A stretch of 64,000 bases of DNA from Streptomyces bambusae (GTDB lineage: Bacteria > Actinomycetota > Actinomycetes > Streptomycetales > Streptomycetaceae): positions 122,989-186,988 of the forward strand of contig NZ_JAJAUZ010000008.1 in assembly GCF_020532645.1 (NCBI RefSeq), read 5' to 3'. Positions 1 to 7,809 of the stretch are shown here, in pieces (within the stretch, counting starts at the first letter, position 1; each line of letters begins with the position of its first letter). Both the position numbers and the translations under genes were made by a program. The notes under the pieces were generated by a model that did no database searches, was not told where the DNA came from, and saw only the letters and a list, made by a program, of their open reading frames with translations.

Positions 1-1035
1 CGCCTGCGAGGCGAACTGCGCGGCCAGCAGCCGGTCCACCGCGTCGTACGGCCGCCCGCCGCGGCGGCGCGGCAGCGCGAGGGTGCCGATCAGCCGGCCC
101 CCGCTCTGCAGCGGCAGCAGCATGCTCGGCCCGAACCGCTCCCGGACGTGCGTGGTCATGCGGGGATCCGTCGCCGAGTCCTCGACGAACACCGGCTCCC
201 CGCCCAGCAGCTGCTCCAGCACCGGGCTGCCCGGCGCGATCGTGGTGCCGACCAGGTCGCCCGGATCGTCGTGGGTGGAGGCCGCGACGATCTCCATGCC
301 GCCCTCCGGGGTCGGCTGGAGCACCACCCCGGCCGCCGCGTCCGCCACCAGCCGGGCCCGTTCCGCCACGCACATCAGTGCGTCCGCGGCGGGCCGCCCG
401 GTCAGCAGCGTCGTGGTCACGGCGGCCGCGCCCTCGATCCAGCGCTCCCGCCGCCGGGCCGTGTCGTACAGGCGGGCGTTGCCGATGGCGATGCCCGCCT
501 GCGCGACCAGCACCCGCAGCAGCGCGAGGTCGTCGGGGGTGAACCGGCCGCCGTCCGCCTTCTCCGCGAGGTAGAGGTTGCCGAACACCTCGGTGTGCAC
601 CCGGATGGGCACCCCGAGGAAGCTGCGCATCGGCGGATGGCCGGCCGGGAAGCCGACCGCCCGCGGGTCCGTCGTGACGTCGTCGAGCAGCAGCGGCTGC
701 GGCTCCCGGACCAGCAGGCCGAGGATCCCCGACCGGCCGTCGGGCAGGTGGGGGATGGCGGCCCGCTGCTCCTCGCTGATCCCCGAGGAGATCAGCTCGG
801 TGAGCCGGCCGCCGCCGGCTGCTCCGTCCGGCTCGATGATGCCGAGCGCCCCGTACCGGGCCCCGCACAGCTGCCGGGCGGACTCCACGATGTGCCGGAG
901 CGTCGCCTTCAGTTCGAGGTCGGTGCCCACGCTGAGCACCGCTTCGAGCAGCATCGGCAGGCCGTGCGGCGCGTCGCCGCCCCGGCCGGGGTCCGTTCCC
1001 GCGTCGGCGCCGGGCGCGCCGGGCGGTCCACTCAT
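1..1035 (-). CDS. GAF-domain sensor protein, probable histidine kinase (partial, C-terminus off the window)
   Basis: The 345 codons in the window encode two GAF-like modules. The first (about residues 20-170) contains the stretch LCGARYGALGI and the segment SFLGVPIRV; the second (about 185-345) runs to the window edge. Tandem GAF domains followed by HisKA_3 and HATPase modules are typical of DevS/DosT-type sensor kinases of actinobacteria, but the kinase part would lie outside the window, so that role is inferred. The ATG overlaps the stop codon of the upstream MreB-like gene in an ATGA arrangement (1032-1035), which indicates translational coupling. No heme-ligand residue could be assigned. 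It could also be a GAF-regulated phosphatase or cyclase instead of a kinase. Confidence 0.75.
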   Translation of the reverse strand, partial: MSGPPGAPGADAGTDPGRGGDAPHGLPMLLEAVLSVGTDLELKATLRHIVESARQLCGARYGALGIIEPDGAAGGGRLTELISSGISEEQRAAIPHLPDGRSGILGLLVREPQPLLLDDVTTDPRAVGFPAGHPPMRSFLGVPIRVHTEVFGNLYLAEKADGGRFTPDDLALLRVLVAQAGIAIGNARLYDTARRRERWIEGAAAVTTTLLTGRPAADALMCVAERARLVADAAAGVVLQPTPEGGMEIVAASTHDDPGDLVGTTIAPGSPVLEQLLGGEPVFVEDSATDPRMTTHVRERFGPSMLLPLQSGGRLIGTLALPRRRGGRPYDAVDRLLAAQFASQA

Positions 1036-2069
1036 TCGGACAGCGGGTTCAGCACCATCGGGGCGATCTTCCCTTCGAGCATCGCGCCGAGTCCCATCAC
1101 CGCGCACACGTCGGGGCGCTCCGCGATGTGCACCGGCATGCCGGTGGCGTCCCGCAGCATCTGGTCCAGCCCCGGCAGCAGGGCACTGCCGCCCACCATC
1201 ATGATCCCGGTGTCCGTCAGGTCGGCGACCAGGTCCGGCGGGCACTCGCGCAGCACCTTGCCGATGCCGTCGAGGACGGCGGTCAGCGGGGTGTGGATGG
1301 CGTCGCGCACCGCCGCGGTGTCGACCCGGACCGAGCGGGCCAGCCCGGTGGCCACGTCCCGGCCGTGGATCTCGGTGGAGGCGGGCCCGAGGTCGGTGAT
1401 GCCGTTGCCGTGCAGGGCGAGCTGGAGCGGGCGCACCGCCTGGCTCGGCAGCATCAGTTCGTGCTGGTGGCGCAGGTGCTGGACGATCGCGTGGTCGACG
1501 GCGTCGCCGCCGACCGCCACCCGCTCGGCGGTCACGATCGAGCCGAGCGACAGCACGGCGATCTGGGTGGCCGCCGCCCCGCACACCATGATCATCGTCG
1601 CGGTCGGCTGCTCCACCGGCAGGCCGCAGCCGACGGCCGCCGCGATCAGCGTGTCCACCAGCTCGACCCGGCGGGCGCCGAGGCCGACCAGGGTCTCGAC
1701 CGCCGCCCGCTGGGCCAGCGGGTCGGCGTCGTGCGGGGTGCAGGCGGCGGCCCGCAGCCGCGGCTTGCGGCGCAGGGCCCGGCGGAGCTTCTCGCCGAGC
1801 AGGTGGCGCAGCATCCGCTGGGCCATCTCGATGTCGACGACGGTGCCGCCGGATACGGGGCGGACGACGCGGATGTAGTCGGGGGTGCGGCCGGTCATGC
1901 GCTCGGCGAAGGTGCCGACCGCGATGAGGGCGCCGGTGCGGGTGTTGACCGCGGCGACGCTGGGCTCGTCCACGACCAGCCCGGCGCCCTTCACGTACAC
2001 GCGGGTCCGCGCTGCCCCCAGGTCGACGGCGACGTGGCAGCGGCGCAACTGCTCAAGGCTGACGGTCAC
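1032..2069 (-). CDS. MreB/Mbl-like actin-fold protein with degenerate ATPase motifs
   Basis: This 345-residue protein has the MreB fold order: a phosphate-1 loop VDLGAARTRVYVKG near residue 15, a hinge region AAAVGCGLPVEQPTA near 143, and an adenosine motif GIMMVGGSALLPGL near the C-terminus. MreB-type proteins polymerise under the membrane; in Streptomyces MreB and Mbl act in spore-wall synthesis. The phosphate-2 motif, normally DIGGGT, reads MVCGAAATQ here, and the catalytic Glu of the EEP motif is replaced (LVDTLIAAA), so ATP hydrolysis is doubtful. The start is GTG with GGAGGA upstream. The downstream GAF sensor gene overlaps its stop codon. It may be an Mbl orthologue, which I infer from family and genomic context only. 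Confidence 0.8.
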   Translation of the reverse strand: MTVSLEQLRRCHVAVDLGAARTRVYVKGAGLVVDEPSVAAVNTRTGALIAVGTFAERMTGRTPDYIRVVRPVSGGTVVDIEMAQRMLRHLLGEKLRRALRRKPRLRAAACTPHDADPLAQRAAVETLVGLGARRVELVDTLIAAAVGCGLPVEQPTATMIMVCGAAATQIAVLSLGSIVTAERVAVGGDAVDHAIVQHLRHQHELMLPSQAVRPLQLALHGNGITDLGPASTEIHGRDVATGLARSVRVDTAAVRDAIHTPLTAVLDGIGKVLRECPPDLVADLTDTGIMMVGGSALLPGLDQMLRDATGMPVHIAERPDVCAVMGLGAMLEGKIAPMVLNPLSE

Positions 2070-2299
2070 GGCAGATCCTCCCGAGGCGCTGACGCTTGCT
2101 GAGATGAAGACCGGCGACTGCTGGTCACATTTCGCATCTTTTCGGTCATATCGGACATCCTGCGCGTTGGGCTGGTCCGGTCGGGGGGTGATGCCGGTGC
2201 GCCGAGTGAGTCGTGGGGTGCTGCACGGGGGTGGTCTTCTGGCGTGTCAGCCCGCACCATGCGCCTACTACTCGCGCGTAACGAGGTAAGGGGGACGCC

Positions 2300-3010
2300 G
2301 TGCTGACGGTCCGCCAGAGAGTTGCCGCCCTGCTCGCGCTCGTCGCACTGCTGACGGCGCCGCTGACCGCCAACGCCGCCGAACGGGTGGCCGGCACCGC
2401 CTCCCACCAGGCAGGACAGCGCAATCCGGTGGTGTTCGTGCACGGCTACAACGCCGACCCCGGCGTCTGGGGCTCGCTCCGTTCCGACCTCCGCGCCGAC
2501 GGCTACCCCGACTCCCTGCTCTTCTCCTGGGGTTACGACACCCACCAGTCGGTGAACGAGGTGCTCGCCGGCCGGTTCGCCGCCTATGTCGACGAGGTCC
2601 GCGCCCGGACCGGCGCCGCGCAGGTCGACGTGGTCGCCCACTCCTTCGGCTCGCTCGTCACCCGCTGGTACGTGAAGCACGGCGGCGGCGCGCCGAAGGT
2701 CGGCCGCTGGGTCTCCCTGGCCGGCCCCAACCACGGCACGTACATCAGCTGGGCCTGCGTCATCTGGGGCCAGGCCTGCCGGGACATGAGCCCCGGCTCG
2801 TACGTACAGAAGAAGCTGGCCGAGGGCGACGAGACGCCGGGGGCGGTGGCGTACGCGACGTTCTGGTCGGACTGCGACGAAGTGATCAACCCGGACTCCA
2901 GTGTCCCGCTGTCCGGCGCGGCCAACACGTACGCCGGCTGCCTGAAGCACAACGACTTCCTCGGCGACGACGGGGTCTCCGCCGGCGTACGCGCCTTCCT
3001 GGCGCGGTGA
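2300..3010 (+). CDS. Secreted lipase/esterase, alpha/beta-hydrolase fold
   Basis: The 236-residue product begins with a Sec signal peptide (positive MLTVRQR, hydrophobic core, ANAA cleavage site near residue 27). The oxyanion segment VVFVHGYNADPGVWG lies near residue 45, and the nucleophile elbow AHSFG, an AxSxG variant of GxSxG seen in Bacillus LipA-type lipases, places the catalytic Ser near 115. An Asp near NPDSSVPLSG and a His in CLKHND complete a likely triad. Four cysteines in the second half could form disulfides outside the cell. The GTG start follows an AAGGGGGA ribosome site. It is transcribed away from the MreB-like gene and probably stands alone. The substrate is unknown. Confidence 0.85.
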   Translation: MLTVRQRVAALLALVALLTAPLTANAAERVAGTASHQAGQRNPVVFVHGYNADPGVWGSLRSDLRADGYPDSLLFSWGYDTHQSVNEVLAGRFAAYVDEVRARTGAAQVDVVAHSFGSLVTRWYVKHGGGAPKVGRWVSLAGPNHGTYISWACVIWGQACRDMSPGSYVQKKLAEGDETPGAVAYATFWSDCDEVINPDSSVPLSGAANTYAGCLKHNDFLGDDGVSAGVRAFLAR

Positions 3011-3194
3011 CCGGACGCGTGACGCAGCGCACCGCTCCGGCCGCCCTGCGCACACGTCGTCACGCCGGGTGCCGGGGGCGTGGCGCTGCGCCGACCTGCG
3101 GCGGGACCCGCGGCGCACCGGTCTGAAAAGCACACAGGATCCTTACAGGGTCAAGGCGCCGCCGTGACCGGGGAGCGCATAGCCTGCGGGCGCC

Positions 3195-4187
3195 ATGGAC
3201 TACTGCCACGCCTGCCGGCGGCACCTCAACGGCGCACTGGCGTGCGCCGGCTGCGGAACCCCCGCCGAGCACCTGACCGCCGCCCCCGCCCCGGCCCCGG
3301 CTGCGCCGGCCCCCGCGGAGACGGGGCCGTACGCCGGGACGCCGTATTCCGCGGCGCCGTACGGCCCGCCCGAGCAGGACCCGTACGAGCAGAGCGCGTA
3401 CGGCCAGACCCCGTACGGGCCGGGTCCGCACGGCCAGACCCCGTACGGGCAGGCCTCGGACGGCCGGGGCGCATACGACCGGCCCGCGCACGACCCGTCC
3501 CCGTACGCCCGCCCGGTTGCCGGGGAGCCCGCCGGGAGCGGGTCCGCCGGCGAGCCGTTCGGCGGTCCCGGGCTCGCCGGGCCCGCCGCCGACGAGCTGC
3601 CCGCCGTCCGGCTGGGCGGGGCGGCCGGACGTACCGAAGGGACCCGGCGCCGGGCCGCCGGGCCGCGGCGGCGGGGCCGGGCGGCGCTCGCCATCGGGCT
3701 GGGGCTGGTCTTCGCGACCGGCGGCTCGCTCGCGGTGGCGGCCCTGAACGGCGACGACGGCCGCGCCGACCGCGCGGACCGGGTGGTCCAGCAGGAGGAG
3801 AAACCCGCCACCGGGCAGCCGGAGGCACCCGAGACGCCCGGCGTGCCCGCCACGCCGCCGGCCGGTCCCGGGACCGCGGCCGACTCGGCCCCCGGCCCCG
3901 AGGCGACGGAAGCGGCCGGCTCCACCGCCCCGGCCGTCGCCGGAACCACCGCCCCGGCCGGAGGGCGAACCGAGGAGAGCGGCGCCCCCGAGGCCGCGCC
4001 GACGGAGGGCGCCGGCCCGCAGGAATCACCCGAGGCCGCCCCCGGCCCCGGGGACTCCGGCAAGCCCAAGCCCCGCAAACCGCGCCGCAGCACCTCGCCC
4101 GGCCCGTCCGCGAGCGCCACCCCCTCCGGATCCGCTACGCCGGAACCGGCGGAGGAGTGCGAGTGGATCCTGTGGTGGTGCGTCTGA
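3195..4187 (+). CDS. Single-pass membrane protein with N-terminal zinc ribbon (SCO2400-like)
   Basis: The 330-residue product starts with a putative zinc ribbon made of two Cys pairs (CHAC and CAGCG, within residues 4-21). A long disordered stretch rich in Pro, Ala, Gly and PYG/PYA tyrosine repeats follows. A single transmembrane segment lies near residues 165-185 (ALAIGLGLVFATGGSLAVAA), and then a Pro/Ala/Glu/Thr-rich tail ends in CEWILWWCV. The layout suggests a cytoplasmic ribbon and an exposed tail. It resembles the uncharacterised Streptomyces family called SCO2400. A hexamer TAGCCT sits nine bases before the ATG, so the transcript may be nearly leaderless. Both strands are open here because of base composition; the Cys motif, membrane helix and promoter decide the + strand. 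Function unknown. Confidence 0.7.
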   Translation: MDYCHACRRHLNGALACAGCGTPAEHLTAAPAPAPAAPAPAETGPYAGTPYSAAPYGPPEQDPYEQSAYGQTPYGPGPHGQTPYGQASDGRGAYDRPAHDPSPYARPVAGEPAGSGSAGEPFGGPGLAGPAADELPAVRLGGAAGRTEGTRRRAAGPRRRGRAALAIGLGLVFATGGSLAVAALNGDDGRADRADRVVQQEEKPATGQPEAPETPGVPATPPAGPGTAADSAPGPEATEAAGSTAPAVAGTTAPAGGRTEESGAPEAAPTEGAGPQESPEAAPGPGDSGKPKPRKPRRSTSPGPSASATPSGSATPEPAEECEWILWWCV

Positions 4188-4210
4188 CCTGCGGCCCCGG
4201 CGGTCACTGA

Positions 4211-4264
4211 GCCGCAGCCGCAGCCGCAGCCGCAGCCGCAGCCGCAGCCGCAGCCGCAGCCGCA
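4211..4264. repeat. Hexanucleotide tandem repeat, nine perfect GCCGCA units
   Basis: Nine uninterrupted copies of GCCGCA occupy the gap between the zinc-ribbon protein gene and the 3' end of the MarR gene. No real gene covers it. Perfect short repeats of this length are prone to slippage, so copy number may differ between strains. Confidence 0.97.
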
Positions 4265-4292
4265 GTCGTGAGGCGGCTTGGCGCCTTGGCCC

Positions 4293-4718
4293 CTAGGCCG
4301 CGCCCAGCATCCGCTGGAGCAGGTCGCGCAGTACCGTCCGCTCGGCCGTGCTCAGGCCGGCCAGGGGCTCCCGGGCGAAGTCCAGCGCGTCGCGCAGCTG
4401 CCCGGCGGTCTGCATTCCCGCCTCGGTGGCGACGGCGAGCTTGACCCGTCGGTCGGCCGGGTCCGGGTGGCGCTCCACCAGGCCGCGGCCCTCCAGCCGG
4501 TCCACGATCCCGGTGATGTTCGAGGGCTCGCATTTCAGCTTCTGGGCGATCCGGCGCATCGGCAGCGGGTCGAAGGCCAGCAGCGCCAGTACGCGGGCCT
4601 GCGCGCCGGTGAGCTGGTGGCTTGCCGCGGCCTCCTCGTACTCCTCGTGGTAGCGGGCCACGACGGCGCCGATGAGTTCGACGACCTCGAGGGTCAGGGG
4701 GTCTGTGCGGGAGGGCAT
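4293..4718 (-). CDS. MarR-family transcriptional regulator
   Basis: The 141-residue protein has the MarR winged-helix core: the recognition-helix region CEPSNITGIVDRLEGRGLV near residues 63-81 and the wing DPADRRVKLAVAT near 86-98. MarR proteins bind palindromes as dimers and are often released by phenolics or oxidants. It lacks the N-terminal redox Cys of OhrR; its only Cys lies in the recognition helix. It is divergent from the reductase and ohr genes, so it probably represses both itself and them. A hexamer TAGGCT lies six bases before the ATG, which fits a leaderless transcript. A 21-bp palindrome at 4769-4789 is the candidate operator. Confidence 0.9.
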   Translation of the reverse strand: MPSRTDPLTLEVVELIGAVVARYHEEYEEAAASHQLTGAQARVLALLAFDPLPMRRIAQKLKCEPSNITGIVDRLEGRGLVERHPDPADRRVKLAVATEAGMQTAGQLRDALDFAREPLAGLSTAERTVLRDLLQRMLGAA

Positions 4719-4768
4719 GGCACCAGCCTACTCATTTACTTGACAACATGAAATATCCAGGAGCATGG

Positions 4769-4789
4769 TTGTTTCAGGTCCTGAAGCAA
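4769..4789. promoter_or_regulatory. Near-perfect palindrome, candidate MarR operator
   Basis: The arms TTGTTTCAGG and CCTGAAGCAA flank a single T and differ at only one position when one arm is inverted. The site lies in the 155-bp divergent region between the marR-type gene and the reductase gene, 51 bases from the MarR start and 85 from the reductase start. A TTGACA hexamer lies at 4740-4745. Binding by the neighbouring MarR is inferred from position. Confidence 0.65.
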
Positions 4790-4873
4790 TTCGGGCCCGG
4801 CGGCGGTGCGCAGTCCTCTGCGCGCCCTCCGCACCCGTGCCTTCCTCACCCTTGCCGTATTCCGGGAGCTTTC

Positions 4874-5893
4874 ATGTCCGACTTCCCCGCCGTCAGCCGC
4901 GAGTGGCACCTGGTCGCCCGTCCGCAGGGCTGGCCGACCGCCGAGGACTTCGCCCTGCGCGAGGTGCCGGTCACCGCTCCCGCCGCGGGCCGGATCCTGG
5001 TCCGCAACCTCCACATGTCGGTGGACCCGTACATGCGCGGCCGCATGAACGACGTGAAGTCGTACATCCCCCCGTTCAAGCTGGACCAGCCGATGGACGG
5101 CGGCGCGGTCGGCGAGGTCGTGGCCTCCGCCGCCGAGGGCTTCGAGGTCGGCGACCACGTCCTGCACGGCCTCGGCTGGCGCGAGTACGCCGACGTGGAC
5201 GCCGCCCACGCCACCAAGGTGGACGCCTCGCTCGCGCCGCTCTCCGCGTACCTCGGCGTGCTCGGCATGCCCGGCCTGACCGCGTACGCCGGACTCTTCG
5301 AGACCGCCTCCTTCAAGGAGGGCGACGCCGTGTTCGTCTCCGGCGCCGCCGGTGCCGTCGGCAGCCTCGTGGGCCAGTTCGCGAAGATCAAGGGCGCCTC
5401 CCGGGTGATCGGCTCGGCCGGCTCCGACGACAAGGTGAAGCTCCTCACCGGGAAGTACGGCTTCGACGCCGCCTTCAACTACAAGGACCGCCCGGTCGCC
5501 GAGCAGCTCGGCGAGGCCGCCCCCGAGGGCATCGACGTCTACTTCGACAACGTCGGCGGCGACCACCTCGAAGCCGCCATCGGCGCGCTCAACCTGCACG
5601 GCCGCGCCACCCTGTGCGGGGCCATCGCCCAGTACAACGACACCGAGCCGGCCCCCGGCCCGCGCAACCTCGTCGCCGTCATCGGCAAGCGGCTGCGCCT
5701 CCAGGGCATCCTCGTCAGCGACCACGCCGGGCTCCAGCAGCAGTTCGTCCAGGACGTCGCCGGCTGGCTGCGCTCCGGCGAGCTGAAGGCGGACGAGACG
5801 GTGGTCCACGGCATCGAGAACGGCGCCGACGCGTTCCTCGGCATGCTGCGCGGAGAGAACACCGGAAAGATGATCGTTTCTTTCACCCGCTAG
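4874..5893 (+). CDS. NADP-dependent, zinc-free medium-chain oxidoreductase (CurA/PTGR type)
   Basis: The 339-residue protein belongs to the zinc-independent MDR superfamily. Its N-terminal catalytic domain includes SVDPYMRGRMND near residue 50, and its Rossmann domain carries SGAAGAVGSLVGQFAKIKGA near residue 155, followed by DVYFDNVGGDHLEAAI. Such enzymes reduce the 2-alkenal or enone C=C bond with NADPH and act on curcumin, prostaglandins or lipid-derived aldehydes. The start is the ATG after GGGAGC; an upstream in-frame ATG at 4748 has no ribosome site. Its position between a divergent MarR gene and ohr suggests a role in electrophile or oxidant detoxification. The true substrate is not known. 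Confidence 0.9.
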   Translation: MSDFPAVSREWHLVARPQGWPTAEDFALREVPVTAPAAGRILVRNLHMSVDPYMRGRMNDVKSYIPPFKLDQPMDGGAVGEVVASAAEGFEVGDHVLHGLGWREYADVDAAHATKVDASLAPLSAYLGVLGMPGLTAYAGLFETASFKEGDAVFVSGAAGAVGSLVGQFAKIKGASRVIGSAGSDDKVKLLTGKYGFDAAFNYKDRPVAEQLGEAAPEGIDVYFDNVGGDHLEAAIGALNLHGRATLCGAIAQYNDTEPAPGPRNLVAVIGKRLRLQGILVSDHAGLQQQFVQDVAGWLRSGELKADETVVHGIENGADAFLGMLRGENTGKMIVSFTR

Positions 5894-5958
5894 GCTCTCC
5901 CCGAGCCGTCGCGATCGTGGGCGCGAGTCGCGGCGACAACCAGGAGGATCGTTCCAAC

Positions 5959-6384
5959 ATGTCCATCCAGCAGTCCGACGTTCTCTACACCGCTGTCGCC
6001 ACCGCCGAGAACGGCCGCGACGGCCGCGTCGCCAGCGACGACGGCCAGCTCGACGTGGTCGTGAACCCGCCGAAGGCCATGGGCGGCAGCGGCGCCGGCA
6101 CCAACCCGGAGCAGCTGTTCGCCGCCGGCTACAGCGCCTGCTTCCAGGGCGCCCTCGGCGTCGTCGCCCGCAACGAGAACGCCGACCTCACCGGCGCGAC
6201 CGTGACCGCCGAGGTGGGCATCGGCAAGAACGACGACGGCTTCGGCATCATCGTCAAGATCGTCGCCGCCATTCCGGCCGTCGACCAGGAGCGTGCCAAG
6301 GACCTGGTCGAGAAGGCGCACCAGGTGTGCCCGTACTCCAAGGCCACCCGCGGCAACATCAGCGTCGAGCTCGCCGTCGCCTGA
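5959..6384 (+). CDS. ohr: Organic hydroperoxide resistance protein, Ohr/OsmC family
   Basis: The 141-residue protein matches Ohr in length and in both redox cysteines: the peroxidatic Cys61 in GYSACFQGAL and the resolving Cys124 in HQVCPYSKATRGN. Ohr dimers reduce organic hydroperoxides in the cytoplasm using lipoylated protein as reductant. The N-terminal segment YTAVATAENGRDG is also typical. It follows the reductase gene by 65 bases with its own CAGGAGGA ribosome site, so the two probably form an operon under the divergent MarR protein. A strong terminator follows the stop. Confidence 0.93.
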   Translation: MSIQQSDVLYTAVATAENGRDGRVASDDGQLDVVVNPPKAMGGSGAGTNPEQLFAAGYSACFQGALGVVARNENADLTGATVTAEVGIGKNDDGFGIIVKIVAAIPAVDQERAKDLVEKAHQVCPYSKATRGNISVELAVA

Positions 6385-6414
6385 CGCGCACCGCTTCGGC
6401 GCACCGCTTCGGTG

Positions 6415-6457
6415 CGCAGGCCGGGCCGCACCCCTCGTTCGGGGGTGCGGCCTGCGC
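6415..6457 (+). terminator. Rho-independent-type terminator after ohr
   Basis: The stem GCCGCACCCC/GGGGTGCGGC (6425-6434 with 6442-6451) is extended by GCGCAGG at 6415-6421 pairing with CCTGCGC at 6451-6457. There is no U-tract, as is common in Streptomyces. Confidence 0.75.
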
Positions 6458-6471
6458 CGTAAGCTGGCCCG

Positions 6472-7386
6472 ATGCGTGATCTCGTGGGGGGTTTCCGGTA
6501 CCTGCTGGCCGGACAGCGATGGGTGGCCGGACACGGCCGTTGGTTCGGCTTCGGGCTGCTGCCGGGGCTCGTGGCGCTGGTGCTGTACGTCGCCGCGCTG
6601 GTGGGCATCGGCTTCGGTGCCGACGACTTCACCGCGTGGGTGACGCCGTTCGCCGACGACTGGGGCTCGCCGTGGCAGGGGCTCTTCCGGGGTGCGCTGA
6701 CCGGGCTGGTCATCGGCCTCAGCCTGTTCCTGTCGGTGATCACCTTCACCGCCGTGACCCTGCTGGTCGGGCAGCCGTTCTACGAGTCCCTGTCCGAGCA
6801 GGTCGACCGGACCGAGGGCGGTGAGGTGCCGGAGTCCGGGCTGCCGTTGTGGCGGGAGCTGTGGATCTCGGCCCGGGACAGCGTCAGGATCCTGCTGCGG
6901 GTGGTCTGCTACAGCGTCCTGCTGTTCGCGCTGGGGTTCGTCCCGGTGATCGGGCAGACGGTGATCCCCGCGATCGGGTTCTGCGTCTCCGGCTTCTTCC
7001 TCGCCGAGGAGCTCACGGCGGTCGCCCTCCAGCGGCGCGGGGTCGAGCTGCCGGAGCGGCTGCGGCTCCTGCGCGGGCGGCGCGGCCTGGCCATCGGCTT
7101 CGGCGTGCCGCTCGTGCTCGCCTTCCTCGTCCCGCTGGTCGCCGTCTTCCTCATGCCGGGTGCGGTCGCCGGCGCCACCCTGATGACCCGCGACCTCCTG
7201 AACGAACCGGGCCCGGACCCCGCCGACCCGGACCGGGCCTCCTCGGCCGACCCCGCCGGCTCGGACCCTGCCGGCCCTGCCCCGGTCTCCCCGGCCGACG
7301 CCAACCGCGCGATCCGCGCCGACCACGCCCCGGCAGCCAATGCCGCCCCCCACCCGCTGTCCAAGTCGCCCCACACCACCGACTGA
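6472..7386 (+). CDS. EI24/CysZ-like integral membrane protein
   Basis: This 304-residue protein carries a hydrophobic core of several membrane segments. One lies near residues 25-48 (FGLLPGLVALVLYVAALVGI), one near 75-105 (LTGLVIGLSLFLSVI), and others near 135-180 and 200-230. The short signature LVGQPFYESLSEQVD between segments is characteristic of the EI24 domain, to which the sulfate transporter CysZ belongs. The last 60 residues are Asp/Pro/Ala-rich and probably disordered. TAAGCT lies six bases before the ATG, and no ribosome site is visible, so a leaderless transcript is likely. The transported substrate, if any, is unknown; no sulfate-assimilation genes are nearby. Confidence 0.82.
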   Translation: MRDLVGGFRYLLAGQRWVAGHGRWFGFGLLPGLVALVLYVAALVGIGFGADDFTAWVTPFADDWGSPWQGLFRGALTGLVIGLSLFLSVITFTAVTLLVGQPFYESLSEQVDRTEGGEVPESGLPLWRELWISARDSVRILLRVVCYSVLLFALGFVPVIGQTVIPAIGFCVSGFFLAEELTAVALQRRGVELPERLRLLRGRRGLAIGFGVPLVLAFLVPLVAVFLMPGAVAGATLMTRDLLNEPGPDPADPDRASSADPAGSDPAGPAPVSPADANRAIRADHAPAANAAPHPLSKSPHTTD

Positions 7387-7394
7387 GTCCCGGC

Positions 7395-7526
7395 GGGGCA
7401 ACTTCCAGCCCCGCCGGCGTTTGAGGCGCGGGTCCGGGCGGAGCCCGGGAGCCGGCGCGGCCGGCCTGTCTTGGGGCTCCGCCCCAAACCCCGCTCCTCA
7501 AACGCCGGAGGGGCTGGATTTGCCCC
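7395..7526. repeat. Long imperfect inverted repeat (Streptomyces dispersed intergenic type)
   Basis: The left arm 7395-7425 and right arm 7496-7526 are near reverse complements, sharing the core CCGGCGTTTGAGG. They enclose a GC-rich middle that itself folds (TCCGGGCGGAGCCCGGGA). Sequences with the GGCGTTTGAGG core recur between genes in many Streptomyces genomes. The element sits right after the EI24 gene and could act as a terminator or be a mobile miniature repeat. Confidence 0.85.
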
Positions 7527-7527
7527 C

Positions 7528-7647
7528 GCCCGGTGGGCAGCCGGCCCGAGCGAGGTGGAGTTGCTTCGCCCGGTGGGCAGCCGGCCCGAGCGAGGTGGAG
7601 TTGCTTCGCCCAGTGGCCAGCCCGCCCGAGCAAGGCGGAGTTGCTTC
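7528..7647. repeat. Three 40-bp tandem repeats plus a partial fourth
   Basis: The units at 7528-7567 and 7568-7607 are identical. The unit at 7608-7647 carries six substitutions, and a degenerate fourth copy begins at 7648. Each starts with GCCCGGTGGGCAGCC and ends with GGAGTTGCTTC. No supported gene reads through them. Confidence 0.95.
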
Positions 7648-7704
7648 GCCCGGCCGGGCAGCCGCGTACGGGCGCACTTCCAGCCTCGCCGGCGTTGAGG
7701 CGTG

Positions 7705-7795
7705 GGGGCAACTTCCAGCCTCGCCGGCGTTTGAGGCGCGGGTCCGGGCGGAGCCCGGGAGCCGGCGCAGCCGGGTTGCCCTGGGGCTCCGCCCC
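7705..7795. repeat. Second copy of the 91-bp element found at 7395-7485
   Basis: This segment repeats the left half of the 7395 element at a constant offset of 310 bases with only a handful of differences. A shorter piece of the same element (the core CGCCGGCGTTGAGG) lies at 7671-7705. Together with the tandem units it fills the whole 423-base gap between the EI24 and nitrilase genes. Confidence 0.9.
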
Positions 7796-7809
7796 GCACG
7801 GGGGCGGGT

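Noticed and set aside
7387..7809. CRISPR-like array
   Set aside because: The 40-bp units are directly adjacent with no spacers between them, and no cas genes are present.
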